Assembly (NCBI GenBank): GCA_018672815.1
Contig: JABHDX010000040.1
Span: 1 to 8,267 of the forward strand
Direction of reading: 5' to 3'
From: Gammaproteobacteria bacterium
GTDB lineage: Bacteria; Pseudomonadota; Gammaproteobacteria; UBA11654
DNA: 8,267 nt
The translations under genes were made by a program, and so were the position numbers. Positions 1 through 7,368 of the stretch are shown here, in pieces; the stretch's first letter is position 1; the number at the start of each line of letters is the position of its first letter. The notes beneath the pieces were generated by a model, which saw only the letters and a list, made by a program, of their open reading frames with translations, did no database searches and was not told where the DNA came from.

Positions 1-436
1 AATCAAGAGGTCCAAGATTAGGTAAAGGAAGAAAACCTGATGCAGGTGCGATTATTTCATCGCGCCAGGTTCCAGTTTCTCCGCCAACAAGAAGCACCAA
101 TTGGCCCACTATTAAATGCTTTATTTCTGGGGATATCTCCATCACCCTTCCTATCCCTTCCTTGCCTGGTTTATAGGGCAATACTGGATCTATACCATAG
201 TTACCTTTAATCTGTAATAAGTCTGACGGATTAATAGGCACTGCCAATACTCTGACTCTAACTTCACCACCCTTTAACGACCGAGAATCATCTTCCTTTA
301 CCTCAAGAACGTCTGCAGGGTTGCCCAGTTGACTAAATTCGATGTATTTCAGTTGTGCAGCTCCATTGGCTGCAATAGCGAAAGGTGTGAAGCCTAGAAA
401 AAGTGAAAAAATTACAAAAATAGAGAAGTATTTCAT
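1..436 (-). CDS. Exported enoyl-thioester reductase-like medium-chain dehydrogenase, N-terminal part
   Basis: The 3' end lies beyond the left edge; 145 codons are visible. The protein opens with a Sec-type signal peptide (Lys2, a hydrophobic run to about residue 19, then AIA-AN, so cleavage near residue 22). From about residue 30 it matches the GroES-like substrate domain of the medium-chain dehydrogenase superfamily, closest to MECR/ETR 2-enoyl thioester reductases: NPSD at 69-72, NYG at 79-81, GKEGIG at 91-96 and GTWRDE at 122-127. Family members reduce trans-2-enoyl thioesters or quinones with NADPH, normally in cytoplasm or mitochondria, so a signal peptide is odd. The nucleotide-binding domain would lie outside the window. 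An in-frame ATG at 448 is an alternative start adding four residues; a stop lies further upstream in that frame. Neither start has a clear Shine-Dalgarno. The family call is fairly sure; the substrate is unknown. Confidence 0.8.
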   Translation of the reverse strand, partial: MKYFSIFVIFSLFLGFTPFAIAANGAAQLKYIEFSQLGNPADVLEVKEDDSRSLKGGEVRVRVLAVPINPSDLLQIKGNYGIDPVLPYKPGKEGIGRVMEISPEIKHLIVGQLVLLVGGETGTWRDEIIAPASGFLPLPNLGPLD

Positions 437-484
437 AGTGTTGTCCATTAACTGTTTCGGTTGCTAACTATAACACTGCTAAGG

Positions 485-490
485 ATTATA
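485..490 (-). promoter_or_regulatory. Possible -10 element for the exported reductase gene
   Basis: The minus strand reads a perfect TATAAT here, which would place transcription start near 478 and give a leader of about 40 bases before the ATG at 436. No convincing -35 hexamer lies 16-18 bases upstream, and the stretch is AT-rich, so this is tentative. Confidence 0.3.
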
Positions 491-672
491 AATATAAGGT
501 TCATACTCGTTCTAAAACCTAATTAACAAAACTGGTGAACTTGACATGAACATGTTAGCAAAATATCAAATAGTAGATGATATTTTCAAAAGAACAACTT
601 ACATACCTGATGGTAAAAAATTTCTAGGTGTTTTCTATCGTTTCTCTTGTCATTCCCACTCAATAGCTGGGA

Positions 673-1107
673 CTAGATCTTTTTATGAGCTAAGTTATAG
701 TCAGGCTGAGTTACTGAGTATGCCCAATAGAAAAAAATAAACTGTAATGGTAAACGAGTATAAAGCAGTGAAATAGAGAGCTCAGGAAAAGCTTCAGGTG
801 TAATAGCCATATAAATATTAGCAGGATAAACGGCAACTAGTAGAGCAACTAATCCCCAACCAGCTATTTTGCGTAGTCGAGGAATCAAAACACAGACACC
901 TCCTAGTACTTCAAAAAAACCACTGATATAAACAGCCTCTGAATGCAATGGAAAAGCCGGAGGCATAATCGATAAATAAAAGTCTGGATTAAGAAAATGA
1001 TCCACTCCCACATTGATAAAGAAAGCTGCCAAACCAAATAGAACTAATTTTTTCCACCAACCGGCAGGTAATTGAAGTACAGCAAAAAAATTAGTTGTAG
1101 TGTTCAT
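673..1107 (-). CDS. DoxX-family integral membrane protein
   Basis: A 144-residue protein with four predicted membrane helices (about 20-38, 57-75, 81-100 and 118-133), the usual length and layout of DoxX/DoxD-like proteins. The stretch GVDHFLNPDFYLSIMPP (34-50), followed by GFFEVLGG (63-70) and a P-R-L-R-K end of helix 2, is typical of bacterial DoxX-like proteins. DoxD/DoxA are known as thiosulfate:quinone oxidoreductase subunits in an archaeon, and mycobacterial DoxX joins a membrane oxidoreductase complex, but most bacterial homologues have no proven role. The start is well supported: AAGGAG lies 7 bases upstream of the ATG at 1107. The gene is divergent from the flavoprotein gene across 60 bases, and its neighbours on both sides encode predicted exported oxidoreductases, which would fit an accessory membrane role (inference). 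The family call is firm; the function is unknown. Confidence 0.85.
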   Translation of the reverse strand: MNTTTNFFAVLQLPAGWWKKLVLFGLAAFFINVGVDHFLNPDFYLSIMPPAFPLHSEAVYISGFFEVLGGVCVLIPRLRKIAGWGLVALLVAVYPANIYMAITPEAFPELSISLLYTRLPLQFIFFYWAYSVTQPDYNLAHKKI

Positions 1108-1167
1108 CTTATTGCTCCTTACTTTTTTATTTTCTTATCATTCTTCAATTAGACTACACTGGGTATA

Positions 1168-3069
1168 ATGGTTAGTAAATTCGATAAAGAACTTGGTCTG
1201 GATAGAGATATCACCCGACGTGATTTCGTTTACGGATCATCCATACTTCTTAGCAGTGCGGTTGTTGGATGTGGAAAAAGTACTGATAAAAAATCTCACT
1301 CAAATAGTGATTATTCCTTCGATGTTAGCGCTAATTGGTATGGCCCTGGAGGCATTGGTGATTATGCTAAGTCTCATGGGAACACACCTGAACTCATTAA
1401 AACCGCACATGAGATAAGGTCTGGACGATTCAATACAGAGATTGCATATGCTGTTGATTCTGGAGAGGAATATGATCTTGTAGTCGTTGGAGGTGGTTTT
1501 TCTGGTTTATCTGCAGCTTATCATTTCAATCGTTTAAATCCTTCAGGTCGTGTCCTTATTCTTGATAATCACCCACTTTTTGGTGGAGAAGCGAAACGTA
1601 ATGATTTCAACGTTAATGGCGTTCATATTTCAGGACCTCAGGGATCCAATGATTTTGGCATTCCATCTGCTACTGGTGGTCCGGATGATTATTTTTCAGC
1701 ATTGAATCTGCCAAGAGAATTCAACTATGTGGAACCGGGTGGATCCGCTGCTGGCATGCGTATTCCGATAGATAATTATGATTATATGACCTGGCAAGAA
1801 AAGCACTTTGATGTAGGCCATTTTTTTAATGGTGCAGTAAATCCCTGGATCAAAGATGTGTGGGGAACTGGATTAAATTCGACTCCATGGAGTACTGAGG
1901 TAAAAGACGCTTTTACTCGTGTTCGTTCAACTGAGATTAAAGATAAGAGCGGGCGAGATACGGATCGGTGGCTAGACTCCATTACTCTAAAATCTTATTA
2001 CGAAAAAGAATTGAGATTACCGCCTGAGGTTACGTCTTTTTACGATCCAATTATGGCTAGCATCATTGGTCTTGGATGTGATGCCATCAGTGCATATTGG
2101 GGTAAGTATTTTGATATGCCTGGTTTCAAGAAGCCTGAACTATATAATGAAGATTTATTGCAGAGTTTTCCAGGTGGTAATACTGGCATTGCTAGACACT
2201 TTGTTAAGAAACTTAATCCAGATGCAATTGATGGAACATCATTTGAGGAAGTATTGTTTGGCAGAATCGCTTTTGATCAGTTGGATCGCGAGGATAAGCC
2301 TGTTCGCATGCGACTTAATTCAACAGCGGTAAGTATTGAGCATACGAGCCAAGTTAATGGAAATGAGCAAGTTCAGATTACCTACGCTAAGAATGGAGAG
2401 CTAAACCAATTGAAGGCGAAAGCAGTCGTAATGGCGACTGGTGGGTGGGTTAATCGTAATGTACTTAAAGACTTACCTAGCGAATATCATGGGGCTTATG
2501 GCAAGTTCGGTCATTCACCAGTCCTAGTAGCCAACGTTGCTCTGACAAATTGGCGCTTTTTAGAGCGCCTTGGTGTTTCAGCTGCAATTTGGCCTGAAGG
2601 ATTTGGCTTTACTTGCAATATACGCCGACCAATGATTGTTGATGGTAAATCTCAACCTTTGCATCCAGACAAGCCAATTGTATTAACATTTTATACTCCC
2701 ATTTTTAAACCTGGTCTTGAAAGAAAAGAGCAAGGTGCTGTTGGCCGAGCAGAGTTACTCAGCACATCATTTACTGATTATGAACGACAAATCCGTGAAC
2801 AAATGACAATAATGTTTTCTGCTGGAGGCTTTGATCCGGCGAAAGATATCGCTGGAATTATTTTAAATCGCTGGGGTCATGCTTATGTTAATCCAGATCT
2901 TGGCTTTATGTTCGGTGCGGATGGCAATGTCGCACCGCCTGACGTTATACGTGAGCCTTATGGGCGTATTGCGATCGGCCACTCTGAGTTGAGAGGTCAC
3001 CAATATTGGTCGGGTGCTGCTGGTGAGGGCCGCCGTGCTGTCGAAGCACTATTGGACCTTCATTTTTAG
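1168..3069 (+). CDS. Tat-exported FAD-dependent oxidoreductase, amine oxidase/spermidine dehydrogenase-like lipoprotein
   Basis: 633 residues. The N-terminus carries a twin-arginine signal (TRRDFVYG, 16-23), a hydrophobic stretch and a lipobox VVGC with Cys35, so it is probably exported folded with its flavin and then lipidated. The dinucleotide-binding fold starts at about 102 (YDLVVVGGGFSG, glycines at 108-110 and 113), with the ribose-binding acid Asp133 at the end of strand 2 and FGGEAKRN at 138-145. The C-terminus (599-633, GRIAIGHSELRGHQYWSGAAG) is the second FAD-contact segment seen in flavin amine oxidases. The overall pattern resembles SpdH, the spermidine dehydrogenase of Pseudomonas, which cleaves spermidine; that substrate is a resemblance from memory and not shown here. 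ATG 1168 is the only good start because a stop lies at 1150-1152; the Shine-Dalgarno is weak. It is divergent from the DoxX gene and convergent with the dehydrogenase gene. Confidence 0.88.
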   Translation: MVSKFDKELGLDRDITRRDFVYGSSILLSSAVVGCGKSTDKKSHSNSDYSFDVSANWYGPGGIGDYAKSHGNTPELIKTAHEIRSGRFNTEIAYAVDSGEEYDLVVVGGGFSGLSAAYHFNRLNPSGRVLILDNHPLFGGEAKRNDFNVNGVHISGPQGSNDFGIPSATGGPDDYFSALNLPREFNYVEPGGSAAGMRIPIDNYDYMTWQEKHFDVGHFFNGAVNPWIKDVWGTGLNSTPWSTEVKDAFTRVRSTEIKDKSGRDTDRWLDSITLKSYYEKELRLPPEVTSFYDPIMASIIGLGCDAISAYWGKYFDMPGFKKPELYNEDLLQSFPGGNTGIARHFVKKLNPDAIDGTSFEEVLFGRIAFDQLDREDKPVRMRLNSTAVSIEHTSQVNGNEQVQITYAKNGELNQLKAKAVVMATGGWVNRNVLKDLPSEYHGAYGKFGHSPVLVANVALTNWRFLERLGVSAAIWPEGFGFTCNIRRPMIVDGKSQPLHPDKPIVLTFYTPIFKPGLERKEQGAVGRAELLSTSFTDYERQIREQMTIMFSAGGFDPAKDIAGIILNRWGHAYVNPDLGFMFGADGNVAPPDVIREPYGRIAIGHSELRGHQYWSGAAGEGRRAVEALLDLHF

Positions 3070-3100
3070 CATCCTGAAATCCCTATTTCTGCGTTAAAAT

Positions 3101-4126
3101 TCACTCCCCCTCAATAGTTATCAGATAACCCTGGGCCATCTCTTCACCAATGGCCCACAGGCGCTCTGCCATTGACTTATCAAATATGTGGTTATCACCA
3201 TCAACGGTAACCGCATTACAGTCCTCAAAATAGGCGCCGCTGACTCCCTTGAGAGCTGGATTGGTAGCCACATAAACCTGAGTGGCAGCACCTTCTTCAG
3301 GTGTTTTTGCAATAAGGTCGCCAAACCAGTCAAACCCTTTACGTAAAACTATAGGGGCAGTTCGAGCAATATTGGTTTTGACTAAGCCTGGGTGAATAAC
3401 ATTGGAAGTAACGCTGGAGCCTTCCAACCGTGCGGCCAGTTCAAGGGAAAACAAGGCATTGGCCAACTTGGATCGGCCGTAAGCTTCCTGCGAATCGAAT
3501 ACACCTTCACCTCGAAGGTTGTCAAAGTCTATACCCACTGCAGGTGCCTGACGATAGGCAGAGCTACTACCAACATGGACAATACGACTCGCCTGAGCCT
3601 GCTTCAACATGGGTATTAATCTGTTTACTAATACGAAGTGCCCCAAATAATTCACCGCGAATATCTTCTCGACACCGTTCACTAATTCCAATTCGCCAAA
3701 GGTATTAATGCCTGCATTACACACTAGGATATCAATAGGAAGGCCTAGTCTAGTAACTGTGTCTGCGCATTCTACAACGGATTGCAAGCTGGACAACTCC
3801 AAGGCCATAGGGGTAGTCTTTCCCGGCATGTCGGAACAGGCTTTACTGGCTTTCTCGAGGGTTCTACCGGTACCGATAACATGTGCGCCTCGCAGTGCTA
3901 ACACTCGCATGGTCTCAAGGCCCAAGCCGGAATTACAGCCAGTGACTATGGCTGTAATTCCTGTTAAGTCCAATCCCAAAGTCACCTCCTCAGCTGTTGA
4001 TGTCGCACCATAGGATCCCACAGGGTAACTATCATCAATACTTATAATATGCTCATCTCCACTGCAACCCCCTAGTACTGGCATTGCAGCCGCCGTTGTC
4101 CCATACAAAAACTGTCGTCTATTCAT
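3101..4126 (-). CDS. Tat-exported short-chain dehydrogenase/reductase, predicted lipoprotein
   Basis: 341 residues. The start has a twin-arginine motif (NRRQFLYG, 2-9), a short Ala-rich hydrophobic stretch and lipobox LGGC with Cys21. After a linker the Rossmann domain begins near 56: TGCNSGLG at 62-69, Arg88 at the end of strand 2 (suggests NADPH), CNAG at 136-139, Asn159 in VNYLGHF, serines 187-189, and YGRSK with Tyr216 and Lys220. The catalytic set is therefore complete. The pattern fits the classical retinol-dehydrogenase/WWOX-like branch; the substrate is unknown. Export is unusual for this family, although Tat export with bound NADP is established for Zymomonas glucose-fructose oxidoreductase. 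A strong AAGGGGAG sits 7 bases upstream of the ATG. The YdjM-family gene ends 27 bases upstream on the same strand, so co-transcription is likely. Sampled rows are visibly richer in GC than the genes to its right. Confidence 0.92.
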   Translation of the reverse strand: MNRRQFLYGTTAAAMPVLGGCSGDEHIISIDDSYPVGSYGATSTAEEVTLGLDLTGITAIVTGCNSGLGLETMRVLALRGAHVIGTGRTLEKASKACSDMPGKTTPMALELSSLQSVVECADTVTRLGLPIDILVCNAGINTFGELELVNGVEKIFAVNYLGHFVLVNRLIPMLKQAQASRIVHVGSSSAYRQAPAVGIDFDNLRGEGVFDSQEAYGRSKLANALFSLELAARLEGSSVTSNVIHPGLVKTNIARTAPIVLRKGFDWFGDLIAKTPEEGAATQVYVATNPALKGVSGAYFEDCNAVTVDGDNHIFDKSMAERLWAIGEEMAQGYLITIEGE

Positions 4127-4153
4127 TTTTATGCTCCCCTTGCCACTCTATAA

Positions 4154-5161
4154 TTAAAAAACTTCACACGCTTCGCCTCTTAACATTTCTTTGAACAACT
4201 TTAACTGACTTTGATCCAAACTCTGACTTGTCCACCAAGAAGCATGTTCATCTATACTACGCTTTATGTCGATAACTAGCCCCCACATTGGTGCTATTTG
4301 ATTTGGGATCATTGAGTAACGAATATCTGTAACAAGATCATTCTCTTCGTTATAACCCAAATAATCTTGTGAAAACCACCGAAATCTCTCAATATCCCTT
4401 GCTTGTTGACTATCTTTGTCAACAGTAGGGAGATGATAATTAAAATCAAATATCTTAATACTGTCACCTGAACACCAAGTTGATGAATGAACTGTTCGAA
4501 TTGCATCAACAAAATAAATTTCTTCATGCTGGTATATGGACTTCCATAAAATTAAATTTCCAAATGAAGGCTTAAGGGTCAGACGCTCTGCATTGTGTCC
4601 TCTAGAATACGCAAGCTTCATTGCTGCTGAAAGAGTTCTCTCATATTGTACAAATCCTAAAAATATATAGAAGGTAATCCATCCAATTGCAAAAAAACTA
4701 AACATCTTTTTTCGTGTTTTTATTGCACTTACTATCAAAATTAAGATGGGAATTGTGAAGAGTGGATCCACTATAGATACACTATTCCAAGCAACTCGTT
4801 CATCCGAAAAAGGCCAAAAGAGTTGAGTGCCATAGGAAGTACAGGCATCCAGTAATCCATGAGTTGCATACCCCATGAAACTTGCAATATAAACCATCTT
4901 GAGACTCATTGAACCTCTAAGAAAAGGAAAAATAAAAAGAGTAACAAGCAAAGAGCCAAAGGGAATAAAAAAAAGTGAGTGACTAAACTGCCTATGATAC
5001 TCAAGAAAAACAATCGGATCATCTGAAGATTGAATCAAGGCATCTAAATCAGGTGCCAGACCAGCAAGAAAACCTATCAATGCAATCTGTACGATATTAT
5101 TTTTGTTGGCTGTTGACTGTGCAAATGTTGCACCAACTGCACCTTGAGTTATTGGGTCCAT
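4154..5161 (-). CDS. YdjM/DUF457-type membrane-bound metal-dependent hydrolase family protein
   Basis: 335 residues. The N-terminus MDPITQGAVGA, then PDLD at 37-40, EYHRQFSHS at 54-62, HGLLD at 101-105, YGTQLFWPF at 110-118 and VDPLF at 131-135 give the conserved His/Asp pattern of the YdjM (LexA-regulated inner-membrane hydrolase) family. Where many members have MDPxTH, this one has Gln6. Hydrophobic segments lie at about 24-36, 63-81, 88-105, 134-147 and 153-171; residues beyond about 175 form a soluble C-terminal domain, probably outside the membrane. The family is annotated as metal-dependent hydrolases, but no substrate is established. The ATG at 5161 gives the exact family N-terminus; its Shine-Dalgarno is poor. 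The gene is first of a likely two-gene unit with the exported dehydrogenase. Confidence 0.88.
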   Translation of the reverse strand: MDPITQGAVGATFAQSTANKNNIVQIALIGFLAGLAPDLDALIQSSDDPIVFLEYHRQFSHSLFFIPFGSLLVTLFIFPFLRGSMSLKMVYIASFMGYATHGLLDACTSYGTQLFWPFSDERVAWNSVSIVDPLFTIPILILIVSAIKTRKKMFSFFAIGWITFYIFLGFVQYERTLSAAMKLAYSRGHNAERLTLKPSFGNLILWKSIYQHEEIYFVDAIRTVHSSTWCSGDSIKIFDFNYHLPTVDKDSQQARDIERFRWFSQDYLGYNEENDLVTDIRYSMIPNQIAPMWGLVIDIKRSIDEHASWWTSQSLDQSQLKLFKEMLRGEACEVF

Positions 5162-5207
5162 TATGAATCTTTACTTTGAACTATGTCAAATATTCCTCAA
5201 AATAGTA

Positions 5208-5216
5208 ATTATACCA
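5208..5216 (-). promoter_or_regulatory. Extended -10 promoter for the YdjM-family/dehydrogenase unit
   Basis: The minus strand reads TGGTATAAT, an extended -10 (TG-N-TATAAT) in the 85-base gap after the FG-GAP lipoprotein gene. Transcription would start near 5201, about 40 bases before the ATG at 5161. The -35 region (ATGGAA/TGGAAG) is a poor match, which extended -10 promoters tolerate. No strong terminator is seen for the upstream gene, so read-through is also possible. Confidence 0.45.
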
Positions 5217-5246
5217 AACTAAGAAAGCTCTTCCATCAGATAGACA

Positions 5247-7058
5247 TTAGTCTGCAGTAGAAATAACCTCATATAAAAACACGATATTATCGTAAGAAGG
5301 TGCATAAACCTCTGCAGCAAAATCTAATTTGTTTCTTTGGTCTAAATTAAGGGGAATTGACCTATTAATTGGATTGCTCTCTCCTTCATATTCAAATTCT
5401 ACTATCTGATTACCTCTGACCCAAGCAATTTGTGTAACTACATCTTTTTGAAACTTCCCTTCTCCATCATTAAGGAAAATTGTAATTCCTGGACAATGAG
5501 TAGGAGAATTAGCTGCAGTTTGATCAAAAATATCTAAGTCCCCATCCCCTTCATAATCTCTAATAAAAAGGGGGCCTTCTCCATAAGTTTTACATTCGTA
5601 AGTCTCATTTGGATCTTCAAAATTTACTGACCTATCTTGATTAGGCAATCTGGTTAAACTCTCATCAGAAAAATTCCCTTCCCCATCATTTATGAGTATC
5701 TGTATATATCTTCCAACGTAATAAGGGTTTGCTCTTGTGGTTCCGATAACAATGTCTAAATCTTCATCTGAATCAATGTCTGCAGCCTTAGCATAATTAA
5801 ACTTAGTTAGGCCACTTCCAAAAAAACCTTCAGGCAAGACTCTAATCTCCCAATCTTTAATTTCCAGCAATGAATTACTTAAAGCTATCTCTGGTTTTGG
5901 TGGATTGGGATTAAACTCATCATCATTCCAAAGCATCACAATATCTGCTAAGCCGTCACCATTAAAATCCTCCATTAAAGATGACATGGTGTACTGATAT
6001 TTTGACCAGTCTCTCCAATCAGTGGGTAACTGTTCTGAGATATTAGTGAAACTTTGACCTAAATTGCTAAGAAATAGAGCTCTTCCAGCTAAAATATCAG
6101 GATAGCCATCGCCATTCACATCCCCAGCAGAGGCATCATGTGAAAATGAAGTTTCACCCTTATAGTCAATTATATTTGAAGCATCTTTCATCAACCCATT
6201 ATCTGATAAAAGAAGTACATTTGGTTCTGACAAAGAAGTATATGATCCATCAGGGTTTCTCTTACTTAACCCCATGGACCCCACAAAGATGTCGTCAATT
6301 CCATCTAGATTAAAATCTTCAACAACTATCCTGTAAGCCATGTGTCTTGAAGGGGGCTCTCTATCAAAAAAGAATTGGTGATCCTTTTTAAGCCTACCTG
6401 TGCCATCATTCAAGTAGATTTCTACTTGGCTCTTAGTTAATTCTCTTTCAAGTGTATGAGGAAAGACAGCCCAAGTTACTACTAAATCCTCATACCCATC
6501 ACCATTGAAGTCTCCGTAATTTGAATTGTGCATGTCTGAAGTGAAAATACCATCTTCCTCTGAACAATCATTAACTGTTGGGTAACAAAGGGTCTGTGTA
6601 AAAGGCTCATCAGTGTTTATAACCTCAAAAGAAAAATTAAAAACTGCATAATCATTAGTTAAAAAGTTTTCTGTATCGGTTTGACTGAGTAAAGAATAAT
6701 TTTCTATTCCATGAGAATAAACCTTAACTAAGATATTTTTACTTACTGTAGTGCTAACTCCAGAAGAATTAATTCCCTTAACTTGATATTCAAAGAGGGT
6801 ATCACTAAAAACGATAGGTAAGAGAACTGACAATGTGTTGTTATTTGAAGAGATTAAAGTTAAGTCATCCGAAATCAATTGAAGACTTAATATTGAAGAA
6901 GGAGAGTTAGCTTTAATTTCTATTACTGAATAATCATAGGCTTCATTTACTGCTTCGATAACAAAATTAAATAGCTCTGGTGATTTATCTGAACCACCAC
7001 TTCCGCATGAAACAAGAAAAATAATTAGTAGAATCTGTTTGATTTTATTAATTTTCAT
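5247..7058 (-). CDS. FG-GAP/VCBS-repeat lipoprotein, probable surface beta-propeller
   Basis: 603 residues. The short signal ends in lipobox LVSC (Cys18) followed by a Gly/Ser linker, so the mature protein should be lipid-anchored. Residues about 25-115 look beta-rich and Ig-like but are not assignable. From about 180 onward come six FG-GAP/VCBS calcium-loop motifs: DFNGDGYED (183), DFNLDGIDD (248), DVNGDGYPD (313), DFNGDGLAD (364), DIDSDEDLD (427) and DYEGDGDLD (501), spaced 51-74 residues apart, each followed by a hydrophobic strand. LNDGxGxF-type blade ends recur at 217-223, 457-463 and 529-536. These features give an integrin-alpha-like propeller, usually used for binding proteins or polysaccharides. 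Cys158/165 and Cys489/522 could form disulfides. There is no enzymatic motif. The last two loops deviate from DxNGDG. The Shine-Dalgarno is weak, but ATG 7058 gives an ideal lipoprotein signal. The gene may stand alone, 54 bases downstream of the hydrolase remnant. Confidence 0.88.
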   Translation of the reverse strand: MKINKIKQILLIIFLVSCGSGGSDKSPELFNFVIEAVNEAYDYSVIEIKANSPSSILSLQLISDDLTLISSNNNTLSVLLPIVFSDTLFEYQVKGINSSGVSTTVSKNILVKVYSHGIENYSLLSQTDTENFLTNDYAVFNFSFEVINTDEPFTQTLCYPTVNDCSEEDGIFTSDMHNSNYGDFNGDGYEDLVVTWAVFPHTLERELTKSQVEIYLNDGTGRLKKDHQFFFDREPPSRHMAYRIVVEDFNLDGIDDIFVGSMGLSKRNPDGSYTSLSEPNVLLLSDNGLMKDASNIIDYKGETSFSHDASAGDVNGDGYPDILAGRALFLSNLGQSFTNISEQLPTDWRDWSKYQYTMSSLMEDFNGDGLADIVMLWNDDEFNPNPPKPEIALSNSLLEIKDWEIRVLPEGFFGSGLTKFNYAKAADIDSDEDLDIVIGTTRANPYYVGRYIQILINDGEGNFSDESLTRLPNQDRSVNFEDPNETYECKTYGEGPLFIRDYEGDGDLDIFDQTAANSPTHCPGITIFLNDGEGKFQKDVVTQIAWVRGNQIVEFEYEGESNPINRSIPLNLDQRNKLDFAAEVYAPSYDNIVFLYEVISTAD

Positions 7059-7112
7059 TCTTTATTTCTATGTGTCTCGCAATCTTAAAATCTTTATAGA
7101 TATAGGGATACG

Positions 7113-7313
7113 TTACTTGTCCTCATAATCAACAGTTTTTTGAAAGAAATTCTCTATGACCTCTTCAATTTCCTCTGAATGAGTGCTCATCATCATATGA
7201 CCCCCTCCTTCAACAACATACATTGTTGCATTAGGCACTAGTTTTTCAAAATTTAATAAAGAACCATTAAAACCATGTAATAAAACAATTACAGGTTTAT
7301 TAACTTGTATCAA
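7113..7313 (-). pseudogene. Alpha/beta hydrolase remnant with large internal deletion
   Basis: The 66-codon open frame joins two ends of an alpha/beta-hydrolase. Residues 7-18 (KPVIVLLHGFNG) are the strand and HG oxyanion motif that normally sit about 30-60 residues into a protein of about 270. Residues 28-54, with the GGGH (His39) and EEIEEVIENFF pattern, are the catalytic-His and final-helix region normally at the C-terminus. The nucleophile elbow (G-x-S-x-G), the catalytic Asp and the lid are absent, so activity as a hydrolase is not credible. The apparent junction is near residues 24-29 (about 7226-7244). The only start is TTG at 7313, without Shine-Dalgarno, and a stop (7320-7322) lies two codons upstream, so the true 5' end is also lost. 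The frame is still open across the junction, which suggests a recent or tolerated deletion. It could be expressed as a small protein, but nothing supports that. Confidence 0.75.
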
Positions 7314-7368
7314 TTTCTTTTAATTTCTTAAGTTTAAAATAATTTTTTTAACCTTAGGAGATTGAATA

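Noticed and set aside
546..740. 64-codon plus-strand open frame with two possible ATGs
   Set aside because: Its last third runs antisense into the 3' end of the well-supported DoxX gene, the Shine-Dalgarno is poor and no motif or family is recognisable; likely a chance frame.
1164..1169. TATAAT overlapping the start codon of the flavoprotein gene
   Set aside because: As a -10 it would start transcription inside the coding region, and no -35 lies at a suitable distance.
3076..3089. GAAAT-CCCT-ATTTC hairpin between the convergent genes
   Set aside because: The stem is five pairs, mostly A-T, with no following T tract on either strand; too weak to call a terminator.
3392..4013. Long plus-strand open frames opposite the dehydrogenase gene
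   Set aside because: They are antisense shadows of a gene with complete SDR motifs; no Shine-Dalgarno or family pattern of their own.
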